The notes: generated by a model not told the origin, from the letters alone. Shown: positions 1-12,598, numbered from the stretch's first letter. The stretch: DNA of 64,000 nucleotides from Dyadobacter sp. 676 (GCF_040448675.1 NZ_CP159289.1:4633001-4697000); one strand, 5' to 3'. Made by a program: numbers and translations.

Positions 1-174
1 TTCATCAACAACTAAAACCAATGATTGAATGAGTGAATGTTATGCTCTCCCTGTTATTTCAAATCTTGGGTAAATAATCATTCAGGCATCGCTCCAACGA
101 AAGCCAATTATTCAAATTAAACCTTCCCCGTTCCACGGCGGCTCGTTCAGTCATTCAATCATTTAAAATTGAAC

Positions 175-222
175 ATTCACACATTCACTCATTCACTCAT
201 TCAGTCATTCAATCATTCAATC
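175..222. repeat. Tandem 8-bp repeat (ATTCANTC)n before the efflux genes
   Basis: Six consecutive 8-bp units of the form ATTCANNC end 8 bases before the adaptor ATG. Units two to six (183-222) are ATTCACTC twice, ATTCAGTC once and ATTCAATC twice. Related unit runs lie near 146-163 and, inverted, near 23-40 (GATTGAATGAGTGAATG). The spacing is regular enough to be a slipped-strand tandem repeat. It occupies the 5' leader of the downstream gene, so copy number could alter translation, but no function is shown. Confidence 0.6.
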
Positions 223-230
223 ATTAACAA

Positions 231-1281
231 ATGAAACGTCTATTCATCTTCCTGGGCATTATTGCCGTGCTGGGGCTTACGGCGGCGAAGTTGCTGAGCA
301 ACAAGGAAAAAACGGAGCAAAAAGTGTATGTCCCCGATCCGGACCCGAAGGTCGGGGTGAAAGTGGCGGTGGCGGAACTGCGCGACCTGTCGCAGGAATC
401 GGGGTTCCTGGGTTCGTTTAACCCGAACCGGAAGGCCGAGATCCGTCCGCAAGCGAGCGGAGAAATTGTAAAATTGAATATTGAGGTAGGACAGCACGTG
501 TCGGCCGGGCAGCTCATTGCCAAGATCGACGACGAGCAGTTGCATTACCAGGTGGAAGCATTGCAGGTGACCCTGGAAGGTTATCAGAACGATTTGAAGC
601 GCTATGAGGCTTTGGTAAAAGGCGATGCGGTACCGGCGGTGAATGTCGAGCGCACGCAACTGAGCATCCGCAGCACGCAGGCGCAGATCAAACAACTGAA
701 CAAGCAAATTAAGAATACCAGCATCATAGCGCCGTTCGGGGGGGATTATTACCGCCAAAATGGTGGAAAAAGGCTCGGTAGTAAGCCAGGGAACGCCCAT
801 TGCCGAGATTACCGATATTTCGTCGCTCAAACTGGTGGTGAATATCCCGGAAAAATCCGTGAACGAGTTCAAAACCGGCAAAAGTATTCCCGTGCGCACG
901 GACGTGTACCCCCATGTGAACTTCCATGGCCGCGTGACGATGGTAGCCGCCCAGGGCGACGAGGCACATAATTATCCGGTGGAGATCACCGTGCAAAATT
1001 CGGCCGCTAACCCGTTGAAAGCGGGCATGTACGGCTCCATTGCGAGTGATTCGAAAGTGAAAGGCGAAGCATTGGCGGTTCCGCGGCAGGCGATTATGGG
1101 ATCTGCGAAACAGCCGCAATTGTACGTAGTCGAAAATGGCAGGGCCGTGTTGCGCGACGTGTCCATTGGCGCTACCACGAATGATTATTACGAAATTATC
1201 AAAGGCCTCAAAGCCGGCGACCGCGTCGTGACCAGCGGGCAGATCAACCTGCAAAACGGGACTTCGGTTATTGCACAATAA
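231..1281 (+). CDS. RND efflux periplasmic adaptor (membrane fusion protein), frameshifted
   Basis: Periplasmic adaptor that links an inner-membrane RND pump to an outer-membrane channel. The N-terminus has one hydrophobic segment (residues 5-20) serving as signal or anchor. A lipoyl-like half-motif (ASGEIVKLNIEVGQHVSAG, about residues 78-96), a coiled-coil hairpin rich in Q, L and R, and a beta-barrel/MP domain follow. The frame breaks in a run of seven G at 738-744. With six G the reading continues as APFGGIITAKMVEKGSVV and gives one protein of 349 residues, a normal family length. The second half (760-1281) is otherwise intact, so this is probably a one-base sequencing error or a recent mutation. 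It is followed 18 bases later by its cognate permease, which supports the assignment. Confidence 0.88.
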
Positions 1282-1299
1282 CATTTCATCAACAAACTC

Positions 1300-4200
1300 A
1301 TGAAATTCATTGAAACCATATTGAAGCGCCCTTCGATGATCATCGTGCTTTTCGCGATCCTGTTCATCGGCGGGCTGGCTTCGTACACCCAGCTCAGCTA
1401 TGTGCTGTTGCCGGAATTTTCTGTTCCTACCATTACTATCACCACATTATATCCAGGCGCGGCGCCCACGGAGGTAGAGGCCGAGGTCAGCAAGAAGATC
1501 GAGGATGCGGTGTCCGGCCTGGATAATATTGAAGATGTGACTTCCAAATCGATGGAAAGCGCGTCGCTGGTGATCGTGCAGTTTAAAGCGGGTACCGATA
1601 TCGACAAGGCATTGGAAGACGCCCAACGCGACGTCAACAACATGCTGAGCGACTTGCCCGACGATGCGGAAACGCCTTCATTGTCCAAAATATCGCCCAG
1701 CGACCAGCCTATTATGCAGCTGCTCGCTACTTCGAGCTTGCCCAACGAAGTGTTTTACCAGCAGGTAGAAGACAAATACCTGCCGATGTTGCAGCAGATC
1801 GAAGGGGTGGCCGAGATCACCATGACCGGCGGCGACCAGCGCGAGATCCGCATTAATGTAAATAATGATAAACTACGTTTCTACGGATTGTCACTATTGC
1901 AGGTAACACAGGCCGTTAACCAGGCAAACCTCGACTTCCCGACCGGTAAGGTGAAAAATACCTCGGAGAACATGACCCTCCGCCTTGCGGGCAAGTTCGC
2001 GTCGCTGGACGATATCCGGAACCTCGTGATCACTTCGCCCGTGAACGGCAGTCCGATCCGTGTAGGCGATGTAGCCGAGATCACCGATGGCCTGACAGAC
2101 GCCGAAAGCATCAGCCGGTACAATGGCGTGAATGGTATCGGTTTGTTTATCAAAAAACAATCTGACGCGAATGCGGTCGAGATCAGTAAATCGGTGCAGG
2201 AGAAGCTGGCTTCGATCGAAAAGGCCAATGCCAAAGACAAAGTCAGATTTGCGATCGCCTATGACAGTTCGATATTCACACTGGAATCTGTGGAGGCGGT
2301 AACGCACGACCTGGTGATCGCGGTAATCCTCGTGGCGGTGGTAATGCTCCTATTCCTGCACAGCTTCCGGAATGCATTCATCGTAATGGTTTCGGTGCCG
2401 GCGTCGCTTATTGCCGCTTTCCTCTTCATGTACGTAATGGGTTATTCGCTCAACCTGATGACGCTCCTCGCGCTCTCGCTCGTGATCGGTATCCTGGTGG
2501 ATGACTCTATCGTGATCCTGGAAAATATCCAGCGGCATCTGGAAATGGGTAAAGACCGCTGGCGCGCGACCATCGACGGCGTTACGGAAATCGGTTTCGC
2601 TGCGGTGGCTATTACATTGGTGATTGTCGTCGTTTTTGTGCCGATTACAATGGTAAATTCCGTGATTGCGGACCTGTTGAGGCAGTTTTCGCTTACGGTT
2701 GCATTTGCAACGATGGTTAGTTTGCTGGTAAGTTTTACATTAACTCCCTGGATGACGTCCAAAATGGCGAAGGTCGAACGTCTTAACCCAAAAAATCCGG
2801 CGCAGGCTTTCCTGATCTGGTTTGAAAAAGGTTTGACGGCATTAACGAAATGGTACCACGGCTCCCTGGAATGGGTGCTGGGACACAAACTGGCCTTCTC
2901 GGGCATATTGGTGGCGATTGTAGCCATGACCGGCTGGGTAATGAGCCTGGGCATCATCGGTTCGGAATTTGTGGCCGAAGGCGATCAGGGGAAATTCCTG
3001 CTCACCATGAAGCTCGATAAAAGCGCTTCGCTGCAACAAAACAACCTGACGGCACGAAACATCGAGGACTATCTGCGGAAAAAACCGGAAGTGAAAACGA
3101 TTTTCGCGAACGTCGGCGGGGCGAGTACCGGTCTGAACAGCTCCGGCCGCGGCGAAACCAACCGCACCGAGCTGACGGTGGAGCTCGTCCCCGTCGAAGA
3201 GCGCAGGAATGCGCAGCCTACCGAAGATTATATGCTGGCTGTCCGTAAAGAACTGGAGCAAAAATTCGCAGGGGTGGAATTCAATTCGGCTGCTATCGGA
3301 ATGGTGAATTCGGGAACGGCTCCTATTGAAGTGTTCCTGAGCGGTGACGACCTCGACAAAATCCTGGCCGCGGCCAACGACCTCGCGAACCGCCTCCGGA
3401 AAACGCCTGGTGCGAATGACGTGAACGTGTCGGTGGAAGCCGGTAACCCCGAAGTCCGTGTGGATATCGACCGTGAGAAAATGGCGAAGCTCGGGCTGGA
3501 CATTCAAACCGTGGGCGCAACCATGCAAAATGCATTCGCCGGTAACGACGATTCCAAATTCCGCGAGGGCGGCGAGGATTACGATATCCGCATTATGCTC
3601 GACGCATTCGACCGCAAAAATCCGGAAGACGTGAAAGCGATTACATTCTATAGTCCGGTTGCTAAACAATCCGTACAGCTTGCACAGTTTGCCGATGTGA
3701 CTTTGAGTACTGGCCCAAGTATTGTTGAGCGGAAAAACCGTCGCTCATCCGTCACAGTCACCGCCAATACATTAGGGATTGGATCGGGAACTTTGGTGAG
3801 TAATATTCAGGCCGGCTTAAAGGAAAATCCGCTCCCGGACGACATTATACTTACCTGGGGCGGCGACGCGAAGAACCAGAGCGAAGGCTTCGGTTCGCTG
3901 GGGCTGGCGATGCTGGCGGGGTTGATGCTCGTGTATTTTATCATGGTGTTGCTCTACGATAGTTTCGTGTATCCGTTCGTGGTGTTATTTTCGATCCCGG
4001 TAGCGGTGATCGGTGCGCTGCTGGCGCTCGCCTTGTCGTCGTCGAACATCGGGATTTTCGCGATGCTCGGAATGCTGATGTTGATCGGCCTGGTCGTGAA
4101 AAACGCGATCCTGATCGTCGACTTCGCCAACCAGCAGAAGGCGTTGGGGGTACCTTTCAGAAAGGCCATTCTCATTGCGGGAGAAGAGCGCCTGCGGCCG

Positions 4201-4446
4201 ATCCTGATGACGACCATCGCGATGGTGATCGGGATGGTGCCGATCGCCACGGCGACAGGCGCCGGGGCCGAGTGGAAGAACTCCTTGGCATGGGTGCTCA
4301 TCGGAGGGCTCACCAGTTCGATGCTGCTCACCATCTACCTCGTGCCGATGGTATACTACTTGGTTGACAGGCTTGGCGAAAAATGGAAGGGCTGGCGCGT
4401 CAGGCCGGAGAGGGTGCAGGAAAGTGTCGTGGCGGAGGAGATTTAG
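1300..4446 (+). CDS. RND family efflux permease (AcrB/HAE1-type)
   Basis: Proton-driven inner-membrane exporter subunit of 1048 residues, the usual length for the family. It starts with a transmembrane helix (about 11-30), has a first large periplasmic loop, a helix bundle with the proton-relay motif GILVDDSIVILENI (about residues 396-410, paired Asp), a second periplasmic loop, and a final helix bundle with GLVVKNAILIVDFANQ (about residue 930). The order adaptor then permease at 18-base spacing indicates one operon. No outer-membrane TolC partner lies in the window downstream; it could precede the window or be elsewhere. The substrate cannot be told from sequence; drugs, detergents or lipids are all possible. 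Confidence 0.93.
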   Translation: MKFIETILKRPSMIIVLFAILFIGGLASYTQLSYVLLPEFSVPTITITTLYPGAAPTEVEAEVSKKIEDAVSGLDNIEDVTSKSMESASLVIVQFKAGTDIDKALEDAQRDVNNMLSDLPDDAETPSLSKISPSDQPIMQLLATSSLPNEVFYQQVEDKYLPMLQQIEGVAEITMTGGDQREIRINVNNDKLRFYGLSLLQVTQAVNQANLDFPTGKVKNTSENMTLRLAGKFASLDDIRNLVITSPVNGSPIRVGDVAEITDGLTDAESISRYNGVNGIGLFIKKQSDANAVEISKSVQEKLASIEKANAKDKVRFAIAYDSSIFTLESVEAVTHDLVIAVILVAVVMLLFLHSFRNAFIVMVSVPASLIAAFLFMYVMGYSLNLMTLLALSLVIGILVDDSIVILENIQRHLEMGKDRWRATIDGVTEIGFAAVAITLVIVVVFVPITMVNSVIADLLRQFSLTVAFATMVSLLVSFTLTPWMTSKMAKVERLNPKNPAQAFLIWFEKGLTALTKWYHGSLEWVLGHKLAFSGILVAIVAMTGWVMSLGIIGSEFVAEGDQGKFLLTMKLDKSASLQQNNLTARNIEDYLRKKPEVKTIFANVGGASTGLNSSGRGETNRTELTVELVPVEERRNAQPTEDYMLAVRKELEQKFAGVEFNSAAIGMVNSGTAPIEVFLSGDDLDKILAAANDLANRLRKTPGANDVNVSVEAGNPEVRVDIDREKMAKLGLDIQTVGATMQNAFAGNDDSKFREGGEDYDIRIMLDAFDRKNPEDVKAITFYSPVAKQSVQLAQFADVTLSTGPSIVERKNRRSSVTVTANTLGIGSGTLVSNIQAGLKENPLPDDIILTWGGDAKNQSEGFGSLGLAMLAGLMLVYFIMVLLYDSFVYPFVVLFSIPVAVIGALLALALSSSNIGIFAMLGMLMLIGLVVKNAILIVDFANQQKALGVPFRKAILIAGEERLRPILMTTIAMVIGMVPIATATGAGAEWKNSLAWVLIGGLTSSMLLTIYLVPMVYYLVDRLGEKWKGWRVRPERVQESVVAEEI

Positions 4447-4581
4447 AAAAACGGAGTCTCGTGACATGAAAAAATTAATGTTTTGTCCGGCTTCTTTAAA
4501 TTCGTTCCGCAAACGCAAAGTCGGTCAGAGCTTGGCGGTTACCGGTCCGGGCAGGGAAACAGGGCAAAACATTTTTTTTCT

Positions 4582-4595
4582 TTTTACCGGTAAAA
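4582..4595. promoter_or_regulatory. 14-bp perfect palindrome TTTTACCGGTAAAA
   Basis: The sequence is its own reverse complement over 14 bases and lies just after a T-rich tract in the gap between the efflux and lipid operons. Such a symmetric site could bind a dimeric repressor, or be part of a transcription terminator for the efflux operon. Only the symmetry is observed. Confidence 0.35.
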
Positions 4596-4814
4596 TACAA
4601 AATGAATGGGTGTTTTAATGAACTACTCGGGCCGGTAATGGGTTTAACACTTAACCCGAAATGTTGCCGGTGGAAAATGCAGGATTTCTGAATGTGGAAA
4701 TTTAGTTTCGAAAGGCAATCGATGACGGGTCAACAAGCGTAAAAATCAATATTCGGGACTCACGATCTAATAGAACTTAACATGGGAAATGAAAGCTACA
4801 ACACCAATTGACTT

Positions 4815-4834
4815 GCCTGATGTCTTTATCAGGC
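4815..4834 (+). other. Small stem-loop upstream of serine palmitoyltransferase
   Basis: GCCTGAT (4815-4821) pairs perfectly with ATCAGGC (4828-4834) across a 6-base loop. It lies 62 bases before the start codon. There is no following T tract, so it is not a standard terminator. It may be a leader structure. Confidence 0.35.
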
Positions 4835-4884
4835 CGCAGCCTGATGCCGGTAGGCACCCCACTAAAACAAGCTGTTGATTCTGA

Positions 4885-7222
<2,338 letters not shown>

Positions 7223-7226
<4 letters not shown>

Positions 7227-8228
7227 AAGAAAAGCTATTCATAACAGGGGCCAGCGGATTTATAGGCTACCACCTGGTGGCGGCGGCGCTCGAAGCAGGC
7301 ATGGAAACTCATGTGGCGGTGAGAGCGAGCAGCGACCTGAGTTTGCTGAAAACGCTGAATACGGATGGCCTTGTGTATGTGAATGCTGATTTCGGTTCAA
7401 AAGATAAATTAACGAAGCTGCTGGAAGACGGGGGGGTACACCCACATCATCCACGCGGCGGGAGTGACCAAAGCCAAAAACGCTGCCGCCTATAACCTGG
7501 TCAATGCGGAATATTCGCTGAATCTGGCGCAGGCTGCCATGTCAGCGGGTATTCCATTAAAGCGGTTTGTGTTTTTGAGCAGCCTCGCGGCATTAGGCCC
7601 CGCAGCTTATAATGCAGCCCAGCCCATTACAGAAGAAACCTTGCCTGCCCCGGTGACGGATTACGGGAAGAGCAAGCTGTTGGCTGAGCAATACCTGAAA
7701 GGAGTAAATGGCCTGCCGCTGAGTATCATCCGCCCGACAGCAGTGTATGGCCCCGGCGAAAAGGACCTGTTCGTCCTTTTTAAAACACTCAGCAAAGGCC
7801 TGGATGCCTACATCGGCAAAGGGCCGCAAAAGTTGAGTTTCGTGTATGTAACAGACCTCGTAAGGGCCACAATGGCCGCGTTGAGGGAAACGGACAAGGG
7901 AATGACTGTTTACAATATCTCGGACGGGCAGGCATATGACCGTTACGCACTCGCAGACCAGTTCAGGGCTATCAGCGGAAAGCCGACTTTCCGCGCGCAC
8001 CTGCCGTTGCTGCTCGTGAAGGCGATCGCCAGGTTCCTGGATTTTGTTTATGCAAATTCATCAACAACACCGGTTTTAAACCAAGAAAAACTAAAAGAAC
8101 TCACAGCCCCTAACTGGATCTGTAGCATAGATGCGGCCCGAAGTCGCCTGCACTACCAACCGCAATACAATCTGCACCGAGGCCTCGCAGAGACATTGAC
8201 CTGGTATAAGGAGAACAAGTGGCTCTAA
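7223..8228 (+). CDS. NAD-dependent epimerase/reductase, candidate ceramide reductase, frameshifted
   Basis: Extended short-chain dehydrogenase with the Rossmann motif TGASGFIGYHL at residues 8-18 and the catalytic pair in DYGKSKLLAE (Tyr and Lys about residues 146 and 150). The gene starts inside the previous one (ATGA overlap). The frame breaks at seven G at 7430-7436. With six G the protein reads LLEDGGYTHIIHAAGVTKAK and runs for 334 residues, a normal length. In Caulobacter a gene of this family (cerR) reduces the 3-keto group during ceramide synthesis, so in this operon reduction of 3-ketosphinganine or 3-ketoceramide is the likely role. A sugar-nucleotide epimerase is the alternative. 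Confidence 0.75.
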
Positions 8229-8258
8229 CTATCGTACCCGCTTGATCATGAGTTGCGC

Positions 8259-8275
8259 CCGGCAAAACTTGCCGG
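8259..8275. other. Hairpin between reductase and DUF5686 gene
   Basis: CCGGCAA and TTGCCGG form a perfect 7-bp stem with a 3-base loop, 31 bases after the reductase stop codon. It could end or stabilise the upstream transcript. It lacks a T tract on either side. Confidence 0.35.
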
Positions 8276-8338
8276 TAGGCGCGTACATGATTTAAAAACA
8301 AGCAGAGGGCAGCCAAAACACGTTACGAACGTTCCAAC

Positions 8339-10909
8339 ATGAAAGCAATCAGCAAGTCGATATGGATACATATACTCGTGGTGATCAGCATTTTGCAGAT
8401 CGGCGCGGGATTGGCCATAGCGCAAAATACAACCACGATAAAAGGTACCGTTACCGACGCCAGGACAGGCGAGACCCTGCCTTACGTGTCGATCCTGATC
8501 CCGGGAACAACCATGGGGACCGCTTCCGATGCAGAGGGCCGTTACGCATTGACCCTGCGTGAGGACCATGCAAGCATTAAATTCACCTATGTAGGTTATG
8601 TGGCCGTGGAGAAGCCGATCAAACCGGGCGTGAGCCAGGTCATCGACGTGAAAATGGCGGTAGACGCCTCGATGCTCAAAGAGGTGACCGTTAAGACCAG
8701 GGCTCGCTACCGCAACAAGGACAATCCGGCCGTGCAGCTCATCCGCGAAGTGATCGCGCATAAAGACGAAAACAAACCGACGAGCAACAATTTTGTAGAA
8801 TACGAACAGTACGAAAAGATTTCACTCGCATTGAGCAACCTCTCCGACCAGTTCAAGGAGAAACGAATTTTCAGGAATTACCAGTTTTTGTTCAAAAGCC
8901 AGGATTCCACAGCCATGGGCGGCAAGAATATGCTGCCGGCTTATATGCAGGAAAAACTTTCGAAAGTTTATTTCCGCAAAAATCCCTACAACAGGAAACA
9001 ATACGTGCTGGCGAACCGCCGGGCCGAATTCGACGCGAAGTTTGTGGATAACGACGGTTTGAGCGCTTATTTCAACCGCTTGTATGAAGATATCAACATT
9101 TACGACAACGATATTTCCATCGCCACCAACCTGCTGCTGAGCCCGATTGCGAACTCGGCGCCGACATTCTATAAATTTTTCATCCGCGACACAGTCAAAA
9201 CGAGTAATCCCTGGCTGATAGAACTCGGTTTCGTTCCGCGGAACAAGACGGATATGCTTTTCGAAGGTAAACTCTTCATCACCCTCGATGGCAAATATGG
9301 CGTGCAGAATGTCTATCTGACCGTCAATAAAGATATTAACCTCAATTTCATGCGCGACCTCGAGGCGCGCCTGGAATTCGAGAAAGGCGACGACGGCCGC
9401 TATTTCATGACGAAATCGACGCTGGCGATGGAGTTCGCATTGGGCGAAAAGAATGGCGGTTTATATGGTCAGCGGACCGTGAATTTCAAAGACTACACCA
9501 TCAACAAGCCGCAGCCCGACAGCATTTACCGCGGCCCGGGAGAAGAAATCGTGTATGACCCCGAAGTGAAAACGACAGAATCGTTTTGGGCCAGCAAGCG
9601 GCACATTCCGTTGGAACGCACCGAGCAGGATATTTACAAGAACATCGATACCCTGCAAACCATCCCGTCGTTCAAACGGACGATGGACATCGCGACGCTC
9701 TTTCTTTCCGGCTACAAATCTTTCGGCGCTGTGGAAGTAGGTCCTGTGAACACTTTTTACAGCTTCAACCCGGTGGAAGGTTTTCGTCTACGTTTCGGTG
9801 GCCGTACCACAACCGACATGAGCAAGCGGGTGTATTTCGAAACTTATGCGGCTTACGGTTTCAAGGACCGGAAATGGAAATACTTTTTAAGCGGTACCTA
9901 TTCATTCAATAATAAATCGGTGTACCATTTCCCGCTGCATTACCTCCGGGCGAGTTTTCAGCGGGATACCAAGATCCCGGGCCAGGAGTTGCAGTTTGTG
10001 CAGGAGGATAACTTCCTGTTGTCGTTCAAACGTGGCGATAACAACCGCTGGTTGTACAACGATATTTACAAACTGGAATACGTGCGCGAGTTCGAAAGCC
10101 GCTTTTCCTACAAAATCGGTTTCACGCAATGGAAACAAACCCCCGCGGGCGTGCTGCGTTACGAGCGCCTGAATGAGGGAGGAGAATTGGAGAGCGCGGG
10201 TGAATTGAATAATACCGAGGCGAATATCGAGCTCCGCTACGCACCGCACGAGCAATATTACCAGGGTAAACTGTACCGCACACCGATCATCAACAAATAC
10301 CCGATTTTCACACTGCGCTACAATGCGGGCCTGAAAGGCGTATTCGAGGGAGAAAACAATTACCATAACGTGGCATTGAATATCCAGAAGCGGTTTTATC
10401 TGTCGCAATTCGGTTTCGCCGACATTACGGCGGAGGGCGGGTATATTTTTGGAAAACAAATCCAGTTTCCGTTGCTGACGATCCACCGTGCGAACCAGAC
10501 CTACGCTTACCAGCTGAATTCGTATAACCTGATGAACTTCCTGGAATTCGCGAGCGACCATTATGCGAGCCTGGATGTGCAATATTACCTGAATGGCTTT
10601 TTGTTCAACAAGATACCGTTGCTGAAAAGGCTGAAACTGCGCGAGGTAGTAAGCTTCAAAGGCCTGGTAGGCGGTTTGCGGGACGAAAACAACCCCGCAT
10701 TACACCCGTCGCTCTACCGCTTCGCGACCGACGATCAGGGACGGCCGATTACTTACACACTGGCGCGCGAACCGTATATCGAAGGTAGTGTAGGTATTGC
10801 CAACATTTTCAAGCTGTTGCGTGTGGACCTGGTCAAACGTTTCACCTATCTCGACAACCCGAATGTGTCGGAATGGGGTGTCCGGGCGCGGTTCAGGCTT
10901 GATTTTTAA
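8339..10909 (+). CDS. DUF5686 outer-membrane protein with carboxypeptidase-like regulatory domain
   Basis: Predicted outer-membrane protein of 856 residues. A signal peptide (residues 1-29, ending LAIAQ) is followed by a carboxypeptidase-D-regulatory-like beta-sandwich (about 33-115, with TVTDARTGETLPYVSI) and then a long DUF5686 region predicted to form a beta-barrel, with alternating aromatic strands and a terminal Phe (RARFRLDF). Such proteins are common in Bacteroidota; the function is not established. It sits 110 bases after the reductase and 27 bases before the nucleotidyltransferase gene, so it may share the lipid operon and act in envelope assembly or lipid export, but that is inference from position. 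Confidence 0.8.
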   Translation: MKAISKSIWIHILVVISILQIGAGLAIAQNTTTIKGTVTDARTGETLPYVSILIPGTTMGTASDAEGRYALTLREDHASIKFTYVGYVAVEKPIKPGVSQVIDVKMAVDASMLKEVTVKTRARYRNKDNPAVQLIREVIAHKDENKPTSNNFVEYEQYEKISLALSNLSDQFKEKRIFRNYQFLFKSQDSTAMGGKNMLPAYMQEKLSKVYFRKNPYNRKQYVLANRRAEFDAKFVDNDGLSAYFNRLYEDINIYDNDISIATNLLLSPIANSAPTFYKFFIRDTVKTSNPWLIELGFVPRNKTDMLFEGKLFITLDGKYGVQNVYLTVNKDINLNFMRDLEARLEFEKGDDGRYFMTKSTLAMEFALGEKNGGLYGQRTVNFKDYTINKPQPDSIYRGPGEEIVYDPEVKTTESFWASKRHIPLERTEQDIYKNIDTLQTIPSFKRTMDIATLFLSGYKSFGAVEVGPVNTFYSFNPVEGFRLRFGGRTTTDMSKRVYFETYAAYGFKDRKWKYFLSGTYSFNNKSVYHFPLHYLRASFQRDTKIPGQELQFVQEDNFLLSFKRGDNNRWLYNDIYKLEYVREFESRFSYKIGFTQWKQTPAGVLRYERLNEGGELESAGELNNTEANIELRYAPHEQYYQGKLYRTPIINKYPIFTLRYNAGLKGVFEGENNYHNVALNIQKRFYLSQFGFADITAEGGYIFGKQIQFPLLTIHRANQTYAYQLNSYNLMNFLEFASDHYASLDVQYYLNGFLFNKIPLLKRLKLREVVSFKGLVGGLRDENNPALHPSLYRFATDDQGRPITYTLAREPYIEGSVGIANIFKLLRVDLVKRFTYLDNPNVSEWGVRARFRLDF

Positions 10910-10936
10910 GGTATTGATTTTAAAAGGGACATTAAC

Positions 10937-11650
10937 ATGAATTACGCAATCATAGCAGCAGGAGAAGGGTCACGACTGGCGAAGGAAGGTTTTACACTTC
11001 CCAAGCCGATGGTGAGCCTGCACGGCGAGATGCTGATCGACCGGCTGATCGGCATTTTCATGCGGAACAATGCGGAAAAAATTCTGGTGATCATCAATGA
11101 GGAATCGCCGCTGCTGGAAATGCATTTGATGGGCAAATGCGAGGACCTGCCCGTTCGCATTGTAAAGAAAACCACGCCGAGCTCGCTGCACAGCGTGTAC
11201 GAGCTCTTCCAAAGCGACCCCGAATTGAGCGAGGTTTGCCTGACAACTACCGACACTGTTTTTCGCGAGGAGGAGTTCAGCGCATTTATCAGTGAGTTTG
11301 CGGAAAACAAAGAGATTGAAGGCCAGATGGCGGTAACCGCATTCATCGACGACGAAAGTCCTCTCTATGTGACAGTTGACGACGACGACCGCATCATCGC
11401 ATTCACCGACGACAATAATACCGACACCCCGTTTGTTTCAGGCGGGATTTATTGTCTCAGGAAGAAAGCGATCGAAACCGTGAATGTGGCCGTAGAAAAC
11501 GGCGTGAGCCGGATGCGGAACTTCCAGCGGCAACTCGTGGCGGATGGCTTGCATTTGAAGGCCTACCCATTTACGAAGATCGTGGACGTAGACCATGTGA
11601 GCGATATCCAAACGGCGGAACTGTTCCTGAGCGGAGAAATGGCTTTTTAA
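10937..11650 (+). CDS. Sugar/polyol-phosphate nucleotidyltransferase-like protein
   Basis: Predicted cytoplasmic nucleotidyltransferase of 237 residues with the N-terminal signature AAGEGSRLAKEGFTLPKP (residues 7-24), typical of enzymes that activate sugar phosphates or polyol phosphates with NTP. The rest fits a compact Rossmann-like GT-A fold without a C-terminal beta-helix. Downstream lie an ATP-grasp-like gene and a CDP-alcohol phosphotransferase. This suggests it makes a CDP-activated headgroup, for example CDP-inositol or a CDP-sugar, for transfer to a lipid. The substrate is an inference from context. Confidence 0.7.
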   Translation: MNYAIIAAGEGSRLAKEGFTLPKPMVSLHGEMLIDRLIGIFMRNNAEKILVIINEESPLLEMHLMGKCEDLPVRIVKKTTPSSLHSVYELFQSDPELSEVCLTTTDTVFREEEFSAFISEFAENKEIEGQMAVTAFIDDESPLYVTVDDDDRIIAFTDDNNTDTPFVSGGIYCLRKKAIETVNVAVENGVSRMRNFQRQLVADGLHLKAYPFTKIVDVDHVSDIQTAELFLSGEMAF

Positions 11651-11696
11651 TATAAAACATTGGCACACACTGGGATTGACACCAATTTATTTAACA

Positions 11697-11717
11697 GACC
11701 GGGGCGTTTTGCCGGTC
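11697..11717. other. Weak inverted repeat before the ATP-grasp gene
   Basis: GACCGG and CCGGTC form a 6-bp stem around a 9-base loop, 11 bases before the ATG at 11729. It could mask the ribosome binding region, but it is short and may be chance. Confidence 0.25.
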
Positions 11718-11728
11718 AAACACCATAG

Positions 11729-12598
11729 ATGAACGAATTAGAAATTCTGGGCGTGCACCGAAACAAAAAGTTCTCGCCCAACCATATCGGGAACGACGAT
11801 GCGATTTTTACACAAACGGCCAAAGAGCTCGAAAAACTGGGATGCCGCATTGCCATCTGTTGCGAAGATGAGTTCCTGGCGATGGAAACAGTGAATTACA
11901 GCAAGATTTTCACCATGGCGCGCCAAAAGCAGGTCGTGGCCAGGTTACAGGAACTGGAAAGGAACGGTACGCAGGTTTTGAACTCCGCATTCGGGATCGA
12001 AAACTGCTTCCGGACGAACCTGACCAATGCATTGAATAACGCCAACATCCCGGTTGCGGATAGCTATATCGTACCGACCAGCTATCAGGGGGACGAGGTT
12101 TTTGATCAAATAAAAGGAAAAGGTTACTGGATTAAAAGGGGCGATTTCCACGCCATCCATAAGGAAGATGTGTCGTTTGCCGCATCGCGCGAGGAAGCCA
12201 AGGAGATTTTGCGGGAATATGCGTTGCGCGAAATTCCCGACGCGGTGATTTCCCAGCATTTGGTAGGTGATCTGGTGAAGTTTTACGGGGTGAGAGGCAC
12301 GGACTTTTTCTTCTGGTTCTATCCGTACGACAACAATCACCACAAATATGCCGAGTACCAGCAGATCAACGGCAATTCGGTGTATTATCCGTTCAGCGCC
12401 GGGGCTTTGCAGAACACCGCGAATGAAGCGGCCGGGGTGGTCGGGATCGATATTTACGGAGGCGATGCCATTATCGGAAAAGGTGGCGATTACCGCATTA
12501 TCGACCTCAACGACTGGCCCAGTTTCGCACCCTGCCGCGACCAGGCGGCCGGACATATTGCCGGCCGGCTTTACCAACGTTTTTTGAACAATATTTAA
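11729..12598 (+). CDS. ATP-grasp-like protein of unknown substrate
   Basis: A 289-residue protein with an ATP-grasp look: a pre-ATP-grasp N-terminal part (NELEILGVHRNKKFSPN), a nucleotide-binding lysine region (YWIKRGDFHAIHKED), a segment QHLVGDLVKFYGVRG where ligases bind the adenine, and a metal-binding end (RIIDLNDWPSF with Asp and Asn). These enzymes ligate a carboxylate to an amine or similar group via acyl-phosphate; inositol polyphosphate 1-kinases also have this fold. The stop overlaps the start of the CDP-alcohol phosphotransferase (TAATG). Ligase or polyol kinase cannot be separated by eye. Its place in a headgroup cluster makes an inositol-phosphate-type kinase worth testing. Confidence 0.65.
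   Translation: MNELEILGVHRNKKFSPNHIGNDDAIFTQTAKELEKLGCRIAICCEDEFLAMETVNYSKIFTMARQKQVVARLQELERNGTQVLNSAFGIENCFRTNLTNALNNANIPVADSYIVPTSYQGDEVFDQIKGKGYWIKRGDFHAIHKEDVSFAASREEAKEILREYALREIPDAVISQHLVGDLVKFYGVRGTDFFFWFYPYDNNHHKYAEYQQINGNSVYYPFSAGALQNTANEAAGVVGIDIYGGDAIIGKGGDYRIIDLNDWPSFAPCRDQAAGHIAGRLYQRFLNNI

Noticed and set aside
2842..3669. Long minus-strand frame (275 codons) inside the RND permease
   Set aside because: It lies wholly within a well-recognised gene on the other strand and its product has no family features; a codon-bias shadow.
4364..4618. Plus-strand frame of 84 codons over the permease end
   Set aside because: Overlaps the conserved permease C-terminus in another frame and shows no features.
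8110..8761. Minus-strand frames over the reductase/DUF5686 junction
   Set aside because: They overlap the start of the DUF5686 signal peptide and the reductase end, with no recognisable product.
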